Program-made: the position numbers and the translations under genes
Notes under the pieces: generated by a model
Databases searched by the model: none
Told to the model about the DNA's origin: nothing
The model's input: only the letters and a program-made list of their open reading frames with translations
In this document: positions 9,383-18,029 of the stretch, one piece after another
How positions within the stretch are numbered: the first letter of the stretch is position 1
Layout: every line of letters starts with the position of its first letter
NCBI GenBank assembly: GCA_965247375.1
Contig: CBDFHU010000097.1
Span: forward strand, 1-64,000
Direction: 5' to 3'
From: Arsenicibacter sp965247375
Lineage (GTDB): Bacteria; Bacteroidota; Bacteroidia; Cytophagales; Spirosomataceae
Length of the DNA: 64,000 bases

Positions 9383-9826
9383 ATGAATAAACTAAAAAAT
9401 CAGATCGGATTGTCCCGGTCAGTACGTCATTGGATATCTTCGGGGATAAGTGGTCGTTGTTGATCAGCAGGGATCTGATGTATGGCGGGCGCATGTAACC
9501 TACAGTGGACTTTTTTAAAAATCTCCGGAAAAAGATTGCGGACCAATATTCTGGCGGCCAGACTAAAAAACGCTCGAAGAAAATCAGATCATTGAACGAT
9601 CCGTACAACCCGATGGCAAAGGGAAGTGTCAGTACCGGCTCACCCGGATAGGAAATCGATTTATTGCCGGTTACTGATTGAAATGAGTTTTATGGGCGGA
9701 GAAAATATTTTACGATTTTCTGCCGAAACGGAAAAGACATGCCCGGACCGCGTGAAAGCGGATAAAGCGGCCGTTCTGGAGGCCATGATGAACAAACTGG
9801 CCTCCAGAAATCAGGGATACCGGTGA
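9383..9826 (+). pseudogene. HxlR-family transcriptional regulator, several indels
   Basis: Reading across frames gives the HxlR winged-helix signature: PVSTSLDIFGDKWSLLISRD then LMYGG, a damaged recognition region (KSPEKI, NILAARL), LEENQIIERSVQPDGKGKCQ, then YRLT and a C-terminal helix ending KAAVLEAMMNKLAS. At least four single-base changes are needed, for example one extra A wanted at about 9395-9400, one C too many near 9545 and one A too many near 9565. HxlR proteins are small redox or stress sensors that often control a divergent oxidoreductase or transporter. Here the divergent gene is an antiporter remnant. The dense, mostly homopolymer indels suggest poor base calling. Confidence 0.8.
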
Positions 9827-9841
9827 GGTATCCCTGAACGC

Positions 9842-11494
9842 CTACAGTTTGATAAACGTAATCTGGGCACTCGATAACCCCCAGGTGCCGGTTCCGCCCT
9901 GGGTTCTTAAACCGGAAGGTGATTACGTCGCCCCGCTTCACAGTAAATGACGGTATTTAAAGCCGACGGAAATCGTTGGGTGTCGTTCCCGCTGGAGCTG
10001 TACGATGAAATATCCATACGTCCCGATACGGCGCGCACCGCCGTTCACCAGCACACTGACGGCATAGCGGTATGAAAAAAGAGGCGGGGGTTTGCTGCCA
10101 TTGCTGAAGCTGGCCGTCAGGTTACCGCTGATGCTGTAAATACCCTGCTTTTACCAACGACATAGTTTCCCGTCAGCATACCGGCCGTCATCGTCCTGCA
10201 CTTCCGGCAGCACAATCTGATCGCCCGCCTGGATAAATCCGACGATGTTGCCGACATCCACATTCCCGCTGAACAGTTCCACGGCGCCATAGCCGGCCTT
10301 CTGCCAGCTGGCGTCCCCGTCGGCGTCAGACGTCAGCACTTTTACCCGCTCCCTGATCGCCGGTGGCCAGCCGTACGCTGCCCGCCACATCCAGTTTTGC
10401 CTGGGGATTGATGGTGCCAATTACCGGACGTTTGCCGTTCGGCAAAAATTACTGACCCGATCTACAATCGGCATGTCGCCGTTTGCGGCAGGAATGCTGG
10501 TGGCACTGCTGGCGATATACAGCCGTCCGGAAACCCGGATCCTGACCGATCAGTCCCGCCGTACCCGGCGGTGATGGCTTTGCGGACCGTTATTGTAATA
10601 GCTGTTTGAATCCCACGCCCCGGGTAGTTGGTTTCGATGGCAACCCCGCTGGTATTCGACCCGAAAACGGCATTGACTGCCCCCTGTCTTTTTTATCCAC
10701 GACAAGTCCCACCCAAACACTGGTGATACCGTAACCGATGCCCCACTTTTTCCGTCGCCGGTAAAACCGGGACGTTTTTCCGTAAAATCGCCGGAGCTGC
10801 CGGTGCCGAAACACGATGTTTGTCCGCTGGCCGTCGGGGCAAAAAGCTGGAACCGTGAACTTTGAACGCCCAGGCCGTAATGCGGCGCAATGGCCGATGC
10901 CGGGTTTCGTACTCCAGAGTGAAATTTTTGTCCGCCGAGCACGTTGCTGAATGGACAGCGGAAAAGCTCGGGGCCAGGTTTGCCGATGCCCACAAACCCG
11001 TTGGTGGCCAGGGTAAAGCTGGGCGTTTGGCGTTGTTTGGTGGCAAACCGCAGCGGGTGGTTGGTATTGGTCTGGAGATAGGCCGAGGTATTGGTGACGT
11101 ACGTCCCCAGACTGACAGCTCCGTTCTCGCTGATTTTGGGCAAACCCATTGCCTGAATACTTAATCGTCAGGGGATTGGTCGGTGCATCGGTGCCTATAC
11201 CGATCCGGGTATTGGTGTGGTCCAAACACGAAACTCCAGTTGCCGGTGGCGTTATTGGCAATTCCGAAATTACCGGTACTGGTCTGACCGATGAAGGAGC
11301 CCAGTGTGTTTTATCCGGCTTATTAAACCAGATACCGGCCCCGTTTGCTCCCTGATGCCGGATGCGTATCCGGCCGTTCACGTCGAGTGGGGTATTGGGG
11401 GGTTGGTGGCTCCGCCAATGCCCATAAAACTGCCCGAATGAAGGTAAAATGGCTTAGCAGGAGCAGAAGCAGAAGTTTTGTACGTGTGTGTCAT
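9842..11494 (-). pseudogene. Secreted protein with C1q-like C-terminus, fragmented
   Basis: Pieces in all three minus frames follow one another. The first, from ATG about 11494, gives a signal peptide when corrected (leucine-rich), then NTPLDVNGRIRIRHQGANGA, a typical start of repeat-bearing surface proteins of Bacteroidota. Next come HTNTRIGIGTDAPTNPLTI and ENGAVSLGTYVTNTSAYLQT, then LATNGFVGIG. The end (RGDVITFRFKN, then GTGTWGLSSAQITFIKL, stop at 9842-9844) looks like the last strands of a C1q/TNF-like jelly roll. At least eight frame changes are needed, so no ordered product can be given. The function is probably structural or adhesive, not enzymatic. It is the most damaged stretch of the window. 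Confidence 0.6.
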
Positions 11495-11610
11495 CGTCCA
11501 TTGAGTGTCGGAATCAGGATAAGCCCCCGATTGGGCGCGTAAAAACAGGCAGAAAAAAAAGCACGCGCCGCAATCGGATAAAGGTATGATGTGCCGGAGG
11601 AAAGCAGGGG

Positions 11611-11663
11611 CAAAAAAAAAAGCCGCGTACAAAACAGCAACAGGGCCTGTTTATACGCGGCAA
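11611..11663 (-). terminator. Terminator of the sulfatase gene
   Basis: On the minus strand, arms GCCGCGTA and TACGCGGC, extended inside by CTGTTT/AAACAG, form a long stem, followed by about ten T (plus-strand A run just before 11622). It lies directly after the sulfatase stop. Confidence 0.8.
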
Positions 11664-11679
11664 GGAGAGGACGTGAGGT

Positions 11680-13202
11680 TTATCGGATAGAGTGTTCCGG
11701 TAACTGTGTTTTGATGCCTTCGTCCAACCGGCAATCCGGTCCCGGAGCCGCCCTGGTTTTCCGGAGCAGTGCGGCCAGTTCCGTTTTTAGCTGGCTGAGC
11801 TGCCGGGCGTAACGCGGATCGTTGATCAGGTTATGGCGTTCTCCCGGATCATTGGCCAGGTGATAGAGTTCGGCCATGTGTTGATCCGGTTTGCCGGTAC
11901 CCGACGGATAGTGTATGTACTTCCAGGTATCGGTCCCGGATGCCGCGCACGTTCGGCGTATACGGAAATTGCTTCTCGTAGTTGTATTCGTAGTAACCAG
12001 GGACGTCCGCCAGTTGGACGTATCGCCCTTCACCAGCCGTTTAAACGATTGACCGTGTATGTTCTTTAACGGCGGGGCACCGCACAAAATCCAGAAATGC
12101 CCCGGCGCCAGATCAATCGTCCAGCACCTGTTTTTATTGACGACAAACCGGTTTCATGACCGGCGTCAGGCCGGGGTACCGGATAAATCAGCGGAATATG
12201 AAATGCTGGGCTCGTGCATCGTACGTTTTATCAAACCATGCCGTGTTTCGCCGTTCAGCAATCCGTTGTCCGACGTAAAGACAAAAATTGTATTGTCCAG
12301 TTCGCCCATGTCTTTCAGCGTCCGGTAGAGTTTCGCCCCACACTGTCCATCAACCGAGAGGATGGTAGCCCAGTAGGCCATGTTACCATTGCTTCGAAGT
12401 CCTTGACGGCTGCGGGAGAAGCATCCGGAAATTTCTTCCGCCAGTCAAAGAGCGGGCCGTAAATGCCGTGCCACGTGGTAAGCCGCTGTTCAACCCATCC
12501 GGGTTTGCCGGTCAGGTTAAATGCACTGTTGGGGTATGGGACCGGTACGTTGGCAAAGGCGTCGGCGTATTTGGGTTCCGGCGTATAAAAGCTGTGCGGG
12601 GCCTTATGCCCGAGCATCAGGAAGAAGGGTTTGTCGCGCTTTTGTTTCAGCCAGTCATCAGCCAGTTGGGTTACCACGGTGGTATAATAGCCCTTGATGG
12701 TCCGGCTGCCCTGCCCGTTGATGTTAAAATCGGTATCCCAATATTTACCCTGCCCTTTGTGTGTCACAAAGTAATCAAAACCGGGGCGGGGCATATCATT
12801 CTCTTCACCCATGTGCCACTTGCCGATATACGCCGTTTCGTAACCGGCCTGATGCAGGACCGTGGCCATATTGGGCCGGTCTTCGGGAAAGTCCGTAAAA
12901 TTGTTGACGACCCCATGCGTATGGGCATAGACCCCGCTCAGAATAGACGCGCGGCTGGGCGAACACAGCGAGGTTGTGCAGAAGTAATTTTTGAAATGAA
13001 CGCCTTCTGCGGCGAGTTTATCAATATGGGGTGTTTTCAGGTACGGGTTGCCGCCAACCCCGAGGGCATCCCACCGCTGATCGTCGGTCAGGATAATCAC
13101 GACGTTCGGCTGTTTTGCGGCCGGCTGGCGCTTGCGGGTGAATCCGGATAGTACGGCGGCACCGACAATGCAGACGATGAGCAGGTTATTCAGATAGTTC
13201 AT
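11680..13202 (-). pseudogene. Sulfatase (type I, arylsulfatase superfamily), frameshifted
   Basis: From ATG 13202 the protein has an N-terminal hydrophobic anchor or signal (NNLLIVCIVGAAVLSGF), the first metal motif NVVIILTDDQRWDALG, and the formylglycine motif CSPSR with Cys80, which maturation would turn into the catalytic residue. Then come GYETAYIGKWHMG and HKAPHSFY, conserved in type I sulfatases. The frame is lost near 12385; later pieces give LDNTIFVFTSDNGLLNG, then the C-terminal block GTDTWKYIHYPSG and MAELYHLANDPGERHNL, ending at 11680. Four or more indels are needed. The full protein would be about 500 residues, secreted, removing sulfate from a glycan. A longer start at 13238 overlaps the upstream gene and is less likely. 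Confidence 0.85.
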
Positions 13203-13222
13203 GTGTTCCGGCGGTAGTACAA

Positions 13223-14182
13223 CTAGCGTAATGTCCACGTATACGGTGCTTTTCTGCGTTCTTTCACCACGGTTTTCCAGGCCGTTTTCCGCAGTTGTTC
13301 CGCAAAGGCAGGATCTACGGTTTCGGGCCGGAAGGTTAGCTTTTCCGGCGATTCATTGAACAAAAAACCGTACCAGACCAGTCCGCCGAGGTAGCAGCCG
13401 GCATCGTTGGCGTGGTGTGAGTCAAACGCCAGTTTGTCTTTGTCCCAACGGTAGCCCATATGAAGTGAATGCGTCTGATCGGGCAGGGCCGGTGCCTTCG
13501 CCTGACGGGCATCAAAAGCCTTATCGGTCCGGTAGCCCCATTTCCGGCTTGAACTGATTTGTTGGAAGGCGTCGCCGTTGGGAATTACCGGAATGTGCAG
13601 GGCATCAGCCGTTGCATGGTAAGCTGCCCTTGACGCCTGCCACATTTGCCGGGCATCACGTGCCGAGTCTTTGGGGATAATCCGGCTGAAGTCTTTTGAG
13701 TCGGTGCGGTACGCCCAGGTCTGGTGAAAGACAATCTGCGCCTGCGGCTGAAGTTTTTTTACGTACTCGTACAGGTTACGGGCATACGGCTCGTAGGTGC
13801 TGACATCGCCGGAGAGGATGGAGGCCTGCTGAATCGTGACGACATCCCACGTGCCGGCCGATAATAATTCTTTCAGCGATTTGCCGGAATAGGGTTTCCC
13901 TTTCGGATCGTCCGGATTTTTTTCGGCAGCTTCGACATGGTCCCAGTGCCGTTGCAGGGCACTACCCCCGATTTCAGCCCGGCCGATGACCAGCGTATGA
14001 CCGCCTTCCTTGCTGAGCTGCGGCAGAAATTTCGAGGCATTCTGTGAAAAACTGTTGCCGATCATGAATAAACGTAACGGCTTAGGCTCCTGATTACCAG
14101 ATTGTGCCGTGGCCTGAAAGGTCAGCAGGAAAAAGAGGAACAGCAAGGCGTGATAAGGCCGGTAAGCGCGGTTGTGTGTCAT
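13223..14182 (-). CDS. DUF4886-type secreted SGNH-like protein
   Basis: The 319-residue protein has a signal peptide (ALLFLFFLLTFQATAQ). The motif RLFMIGNSFSQNASKFLPQL carries the Gly-Asn-Ser nucleophile region seen in the SGNH-like DUF4886 family, and a late SHHANDAGCYLGGLVWYGFL supplies the Asp/His pair expected of such hydrolases. SGNH proteins in this setting often remove acyl groups from glycans. The gene lies just before the sulfatase on the same strand, with an overlap if the long sulfatase start is used, so both were probably expressed together. The substrate is not known. Confidence 0.8.
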   Translation of the reverse strand: MTHNRAYRPYHALLFLFFLLTFQATAQSGNQEPKPLRLFMIGNSFSQNASKFLPQLSKEGGHTLVIGRAEIGGSALQRHWDHVEAAEKNPDDPKGKPYSGKSLKELLSAGTWDVVTIQQASILSGDVSTYEPYARNLYEYVKKLQPQAQIVFHQTWAYRTDSKDFSRIIPKDSARDARQMWQASRAAYHATADALHIPVIPNGDAFQQISSSRKWGYRTDKAFDARQAKAPALPDQTHSLHMGYRWDKDKLAFDSHHANDAGCYLGGLVWYGFLFNESPEKLTFRPETVDPAFAEQLRKTAWKTVVKERRKAPYTWTLR

Positions 14183-14362
14183 TGCAGGTTGAGTATGCAG
14201 GTTGTATACGGATGAAAAACGGCCCGGAAAAGGTACGGAAACCGCTCTGACTAATAAGCATATCAGAGCGCTAATCTATTGACAACCGCCGGAATTATTG
14301 CCTTACGATGACCATGTGTTTGCCCTTTTACTGCGGGAAATAAGACAAACGGCGCCGGATTT

Positions 14363-14379
14363 AGTTATATGCACTAAGT
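14363..14379. promoter_or_regulatory. Weak copy of the GntR-type palindrome
   Basis: Read on the minus strand the site is ACTTAGTGCATATAACT: the left half matches the operators at 16662, 17985 and 31994, and the right half is degenerate. It lies 58 bp before the sugar dehydrogenase start and about 180 bp from the divergent DUF4886 gene. Confidence 0.4.
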
Positions 14380-14436
14380 AGACTGATCGCAGGTGTCAGT
14401 AGAATGATGGCTAAATAGAAAACAGAACCTCAGAAA

Positions 14437-15684
14437 ATGAAAAAGGTAATCCACTCAATACCTTGTAAATGGCCGGTTTTTATTGCCGGTATACTGCTGC
14501 TGGGCGCATGCGATCCGGATGTAGATCAGGAAAATGCGACGCCGGACGGTACGCTGGCACCGGTAGAAACCAAACCGGCGAATACCACTTATGCGCCGGC
14601 TTTTACCGGACAGACCCGTATTGCGGGTATTCAGACGACGACCGGTTATGGCGGTACGGTGCTGACCGAAAGCCTCCAGAGTCCGTGGGGTATTACGTCG
14701 CTGCCGGATGGCCGGTTGCTGATTACGCAGAAAGGCGGTACGATGCGGATCGTGACGACCAGCGGGCAGGTGAGCGAACCCATCACCGGACTCCCGGCCG
14801 TGAACGCATCGGGGCAGGGCGGTTTACTGGGCGTGCGGGTCGATCCGGCGTTTGCCACCAACCGGATGGTCTACTGGGTCTTCTCCGAAAACAGCGCAAA
14901 TGGCAATGCCACCGCTGTAGCGAAGGGCATGCTGTCGGCCGATGAAAAAACAATACAGAATGCAACGGTTATTTACCGGGCGCTGCCTGCCTATAGCGGT
15001 ACGCTGCATTATGGCGGCCGGATTCTGATCGATAACGCCGGCAACCTGATCATCAGCACCGGCGAACGTTCTGACCTGGTGACCCGTCCGCAGGCACAGT
15101 CGCTGAATTCAGCGCTGGGGAAAGTAATCCGGATTACGAAAGACGGGCAGGCCGCTTCCGGAAATCCGCTGGCCGGACAGTCGGGAGCTTTGCCGGAAAT
15201 CTATTCATACGGCCACCGCAATGTGCAGGGGCTGGCGTTTCATCCGGTAACCGGCGAATTATGGGAGGCTGAGTTTGGTCCGCTGGGCGGCGATGAGGTT
15301 AACCGGATTCAGGCCGGGAAAAATTATGGCTGGCCAACTATCACTTATGGACTTGAATACAGCGGGCAGACCATCGGGGCCGGTATTCAGCAGCAGAGCG
15401 GTATGGAGCAGCCGGTTTATTACTGGGATCCGGTGGTGTCGCCGAGCGGGATGACCTTTTATACCGGCGACAACATGCCGGAATGGAAAAACAACCTGTT
15501 TCTGGGCGGCCTGAGCGGGATGCACATTGTCCGGCTGGTGATTAACAGCGACAACAAAGTGGTGGGCGAAGAACGGTTACTGGCCGGTGAACAGCAGCGT
15601 TTCCGCGACATTACACAGGGCACCGACGGGTATCTGTATGCTATTACCGATCAGGGACGACTGTACCGGATCGGGCGTAAGTGA
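14437..15684 (+). CDS. PQQ-type soluble aldose dehydrogenase-like lipoprotein
   Basis: The 415-residue protein begins with a lipoprotein signal (FIAGILLLGAC, Cys25). The body matches the glucose/sorbosone dehydrogenase six-bladed propeller (YliI-like): WGITSLPDGRLLITQKGGTM, VRVDPAF, HYGGRILIDNAGNLIIS, then YSYGHRNVQGLAFHPVTGEL and EAEFGPLGGDEVNRIQAGKN, followed by YGWP. Family members oxidise aldose sugars with PQQ in the periplasm and pass electrons to the respiratory chain. Some related proteins lack activity, and PQQ synthesis is not seen in this window. A weak copy of the GntR-type operator lies before it. A strong terminator follows. Confidence 0.88.
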   Translation: MKKVIHSIPCKWPVFIAGILLLGACDPDVDQENATPDGTLAPVETKPANTTYAPAFTGQTRIAGIQTTTGYGGTVLTESLQSPWGITSLPDGRLLITQKGGTMRIVTTSGQVSEPITGLPAVNASGQGGLLGVRVDPAFATNRMVYWVFSENSANGNATAVAKGMLSADEKTIQNATVIYRALPAYSGTLHYGGRILIDNAGNLIISTGERSDLVTRPQAQSLNSALGKVIRITKDGQAASGNPLAGQSGALPEIYSYGHRNVQGLAFHPVTGELWEAEFGPLGGDEVNRIQAGKNYGWPTITYGLEYSGQTIGAGIQQQSGMEQPVYYWDPVVSPSGMTFYTGDNMPEWKNNLFLGGLSGMHIVRLVINSDNKVVGEERLLAGEQQRFRDITQGTDGYLYAITDQGRLYRIGRK

Positions 15685-15707
15685 TCACTTTGGCTACTGT
15701 AGTTTTT

Positions 15708-15748
15708 AAAAAGGAGACCAGTCCGGTTTATGGGCTGGTCTCCTTTTT
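15708..15748. terminator. Bidirectional terminator
   Basis: Stem GGAGACCAGTCC (15713-15724) pairs with a segment at 15731-15743, flanked by A5 and T6. It separates the convergent sugar dehydrogenase and ABM-domain genes. Confidence 0.9.
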
Positions 15749-15775
15749 TATGCGGTTTGTGCCTTCGTTTAACCA

Positions 15776-16339
15776 CTACCGGTAAAGCCATTTGGCTACT
15801 AAACGGACGAAACGCGGCATGATAACAAAGGTCATTAACCCAACGATTGTCGCACTGACAATAAAAGATCTGACAAGCGGGATAAACAGCCCGGGTTCCT
15901 GATCGAACAACGGAGTCAGGATTTTGGGAATCAGAACGGATAACGGAAAAATAGCCGTTAAGGTAATAAGGTATTGCTTGTAGGGCGGTGCGGCTTTTTT
16001 CGTCGCTGGCGGAGTAAACCAGAACTCCAGCCCGGTCCGGATATCGATGTGTTCGTCATCGTTGAGGTATGGCCTGACTTTATCGACCAGCGTTTTCCGG
16101 GTATCGGAGTTGAGCCAGGCACGAAGATTGGCTTCTGAATCAAAATGCAGAACCACGGTGTACGCATCCTGGTCACCGTGGGGCCGTATAATGTTCACCC
16201 CGCGATGGCCGGGAGCTTGCTGAGCCAGCGGCGTAATTTCTTTCAGCCACGCTTCATAAAGGTGTTTACAGGCTTTCTGCGGCCGTTGCACAATGATGGT
16301 TGTGACAGGGCTGTCGATCTCAAGCGGGGTAGTGTTCAT
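15776..16339 (-). CDS. ABM-domain protein with C-terminal membrane helices
   Basis: Residues about 10-105 resemble the antibiotic-biosynthesis monooxygenase (ABM) fold, a small ferredoxin-like barrel (VTTIIVQRPQKACKHLYEAW, GHRGVNIIRP, YTVVLHFDSEANLRAWLNS). Residues about 120-187 form two or three membrane helices (YLITLTAIFPLSVLIP and IVSATIVGLMTFVIMPRFV). This fusion is known in bacteria, where the ABM part is thought to face the cytoplasm, but its reaction is unknown. It is a single gene between terminators, so not part of an evident operon. The start at 16339 gives a sensible N-terminus. Confidence 0.82.
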   Translation of the reverse strand: MNTTPLEIDSPVTTIIVQRPQKACKHLYEAWLKEITPLAQQAPGHRGVNIIRPHGDQDAYTVVLHFDSEANLRAWLNSDTRKTLVDKVRPYLNDDEHIDIRTGLEFWFTPPATKKAAPPYKQYLITLTAIFPLSVLIPKILTPLFDQEPGLFIPLVRSFIVSATIVGLMTFVIMPRFVRLVAKWLYR

Positions 16340-16620
16340 CGTTTTTTGCCAATGGTAACCGATTCATAAATTTAGCCGGAATACTCGTTCCGGCTCTGCT
16401 CCTGAACCGGAATTTTACCGCAGGAACAAATAATTAACTCCTATATGAGGTTGTAAAAGGGGACTGTCGAAGAGTCGGGCGCCATAGTAGAAATCCGTTG
16501 ATGGATTCAGGTGGGATTAGATGGTATGCCACCCTCCATACGGTCTTTTTGTGTAAATATTGTTCATAGGGGACACAGCAGGGCAAAATTCAATTAAAAA
16601 AGAAAATTGTCTAATACCTG

Positions 16621-16652
16621 TTGCTTTTGTGATTTCTGTGCTTATATCTTTG
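16621..16652 (+). promoter_or_regulatory. Candidate Bacteroidota promoter of the transporter gene
   Basis: A -7 box TATCTTTG at 16645-16652 fits TAnnTTTG; TTG at 16621-16623 could be the -33 element with 21 bp between. Transcription would start close to the operator at 16662, so a bound repressor would block it. Confidence 0.55.
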
Positions 16653-16661
16653 TGGTGTCTG

Positions 16662-16677
16662 ACTTAGTGCGTTAAGT
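16662..16677. promoter_or_regulatory. GntR-type operator before the MFS gene
   Basis: ACTTAGTGCGTTAAGT is an imperfect palindrome three bases before the start codon region at 16681. It matches the copies at 17985-18001 and 31994-32010. The last of these is just before a GntR/UTRA regulator gene, which identifies the likely binding protein. Confidence 0.7.
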
Positions 16678-16680
16678 TAT

Positions 16681-17928
16681 ATGCTCAACAACATCCGCTG
16701 GTTTATCGTTTTTCTCCTTTTCGTGGCAACAGGGCTGAGTTTTCTCGACCGGCAGGTACTTTCGATTGCCATTATCAAAATACAGGAAGAGTTCAAGATC
16801 ACGGATGTAGAATACGGGTGGATCAACACCAGTTTTCTGATCAGCTACGCCATTATGTTTACGGTCGGTGGCTGGCTGATCGACCGGGTGGGCGGTAAGA
16901 CGGGGCTGGCCGTTTCGGTCGGGCTCTGGTCGGTGGCCAACAGCTTACACGCCGTGATGAATTCATTCAGTCAGTTACTGACGTTCCGGTTTTTTCTGGG
17001 CATGGGCGAAGGCGGTTGTTTTCCCGGGGCTGCGTGGACGGTCTATCGCTGGTTCGATAAAAAGGAGCGGGCACTGGCCAATGGCATTGCTATCGGCGGA
17101 TCAGCGATCGGGGCCGTAGTGGCGCCGCCATTAACCATCTGGTTATCGGCTAATTATGGCTGGCGGGGCGGTTTTCTGATTCCCGGTCTGACGGGCATTA
17201 TCTGGGTCATTGTCTGGTTATTGATTCCCTGGCGCCGGGAGCAATTGCAGACACCTGCACCGCAAACGACGACGCCCGGCGTTTCACTCGGCACCCTGCT
17301 GAATCTGCGGGTAACGTGGATATTCATCCTTATCCGTTTTCTGCTCGATCCGGTGTTTTATTTTATGATGTTCTGGATTCCGAAGTACCTGAGCGGGGTC
17401 CGGAAAGTGTCTTTCGAGGAAATCGGCAACCTGTTCTGGATTCCGTTTCTGGCTCTCGGTATAGCCAATATTGTGGGCGGATGGCTGTCGGGCCGGTTGA
17501 TTGCGGCGGGTTTTACGGTCAATAAAGCCCGGAAAACTGTGATGGGCATTGCTGCCGCCCTGACGCTTTCAGCGCCGGTCATCGAGTGGACATCATCGGT
17601 CGGTGTGGCCGTGGGACTCATGGCGGTTTTTATGTTTGCGCATGGTTTCTGGATCACCAACTACATTACCGCTATCTCGGATATATTCGGACAAAAGGCC
17701 ACTTCGACCGTTGTGGGCCTGTCGGGGACGGCAGGGGCCTTGTCGGGTTTGCTGCTGAATCCGCTGATGGGCGTCGTTATCCGCGAATATACCTACCGGC
17801 CTTTGTGGATTGCGTCCGGTATGCTATATCCGCTTGCCTTTCTGCTACTGATATGGCTTGTGCCTCGTATTCACGAGTATAGCCTTGACGCGCAGGTGCC
17901 CGGACCGGCCTTACCCGAAACGACCTGA
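16681..17928 (+). CDS. MFS transporter, anion:cation symporter (hexuronate-type)
   Basis: The 415-residue protein has twelve membrane helices. Helix 1 and the following loop (LFVATGLSFLDRQVLSIAI) and the motif GGWLIDRVGGKTGLA between helices 2 and 3 are typical of the ACS family, which imports hexuronates and other sugar acids (ExuT-like). The loop GMGEGGCFPGAAWTVYRWF, also diagnostic, sits in helix 4. It is the first gene of the plus-strand polysaccharide locus and would import a monosaccharide acid or deoxysugar released in the periplasm. The start directly follows a GntR-type operator and no strong ribosome binding site is visible, as is common in this phylum. Confidence 0.88.
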   Translation: MLNNIRWFIVFLLFVATGLSFLDRQVLSIAIIKIQEEFKITDVEYGWINTSFLISYAIMFTVGGWLIDRVGGKTGLAVSVGLWSVANSLHAVMNSFSQLLTFRFFLGMGEGGCFPGAAWTVYRWFDKKERALANGIAIGGSAIGAVVAPPLTIWLSANYGWRGGFLIPGLTGIIWVIVWLLIPWRREQLQTPAPQTTTPGVSLGTLLNLRVTWIFILIRFLLDPVFYFMMFWIPKYLSGVRKVSFEEIGNLFWIPFLALGIANIVGGWLSGRLIAAGFTVNKARKTVMGIAAALTLSAPVIEWTSSVGVAVGLMAVFMFAHGFWITNYITAISDIFGQKATSTVVGLSGTAGALSGLLLNPLMGVVIREYTYRPLWIASGMLYPLAFLLLIWLVPRIHEYSLDAQVPGPALPETT

Positions 17929-17984
17929 CAACTGCTGACTTTCCGGCAGGCATCCTGTGTCTGCCTCATTTTGGCCGTATTTTT

Positions 17985-18001
17985 ACTTAGTGCACTAACT
18001 T
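17985..18001. promoter_or_regulatory. GntR-type operator before the isomerase gene
   Basis: ACTTAGTGCACTAACTT has a perfect core palindrome TTAGTGCACTAA. It lies in the 100 bp between the transporter and isomerase genes, 29 bp before the ATG at 18030. No clear TAnnTTTG box is seen, so it may act on an internal promoter. Confidence 0.7.
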
Positions 18002-18029
18002 GAATTGTGGTATACACAAACTGAAGATT

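Noticed and set aside
12468..13151. Plus-strand frame of 227 codons opposite the sulfatase
   Set aside because: The sulfatase motifs on the minus strand are unambiguous; the plus frame has none.
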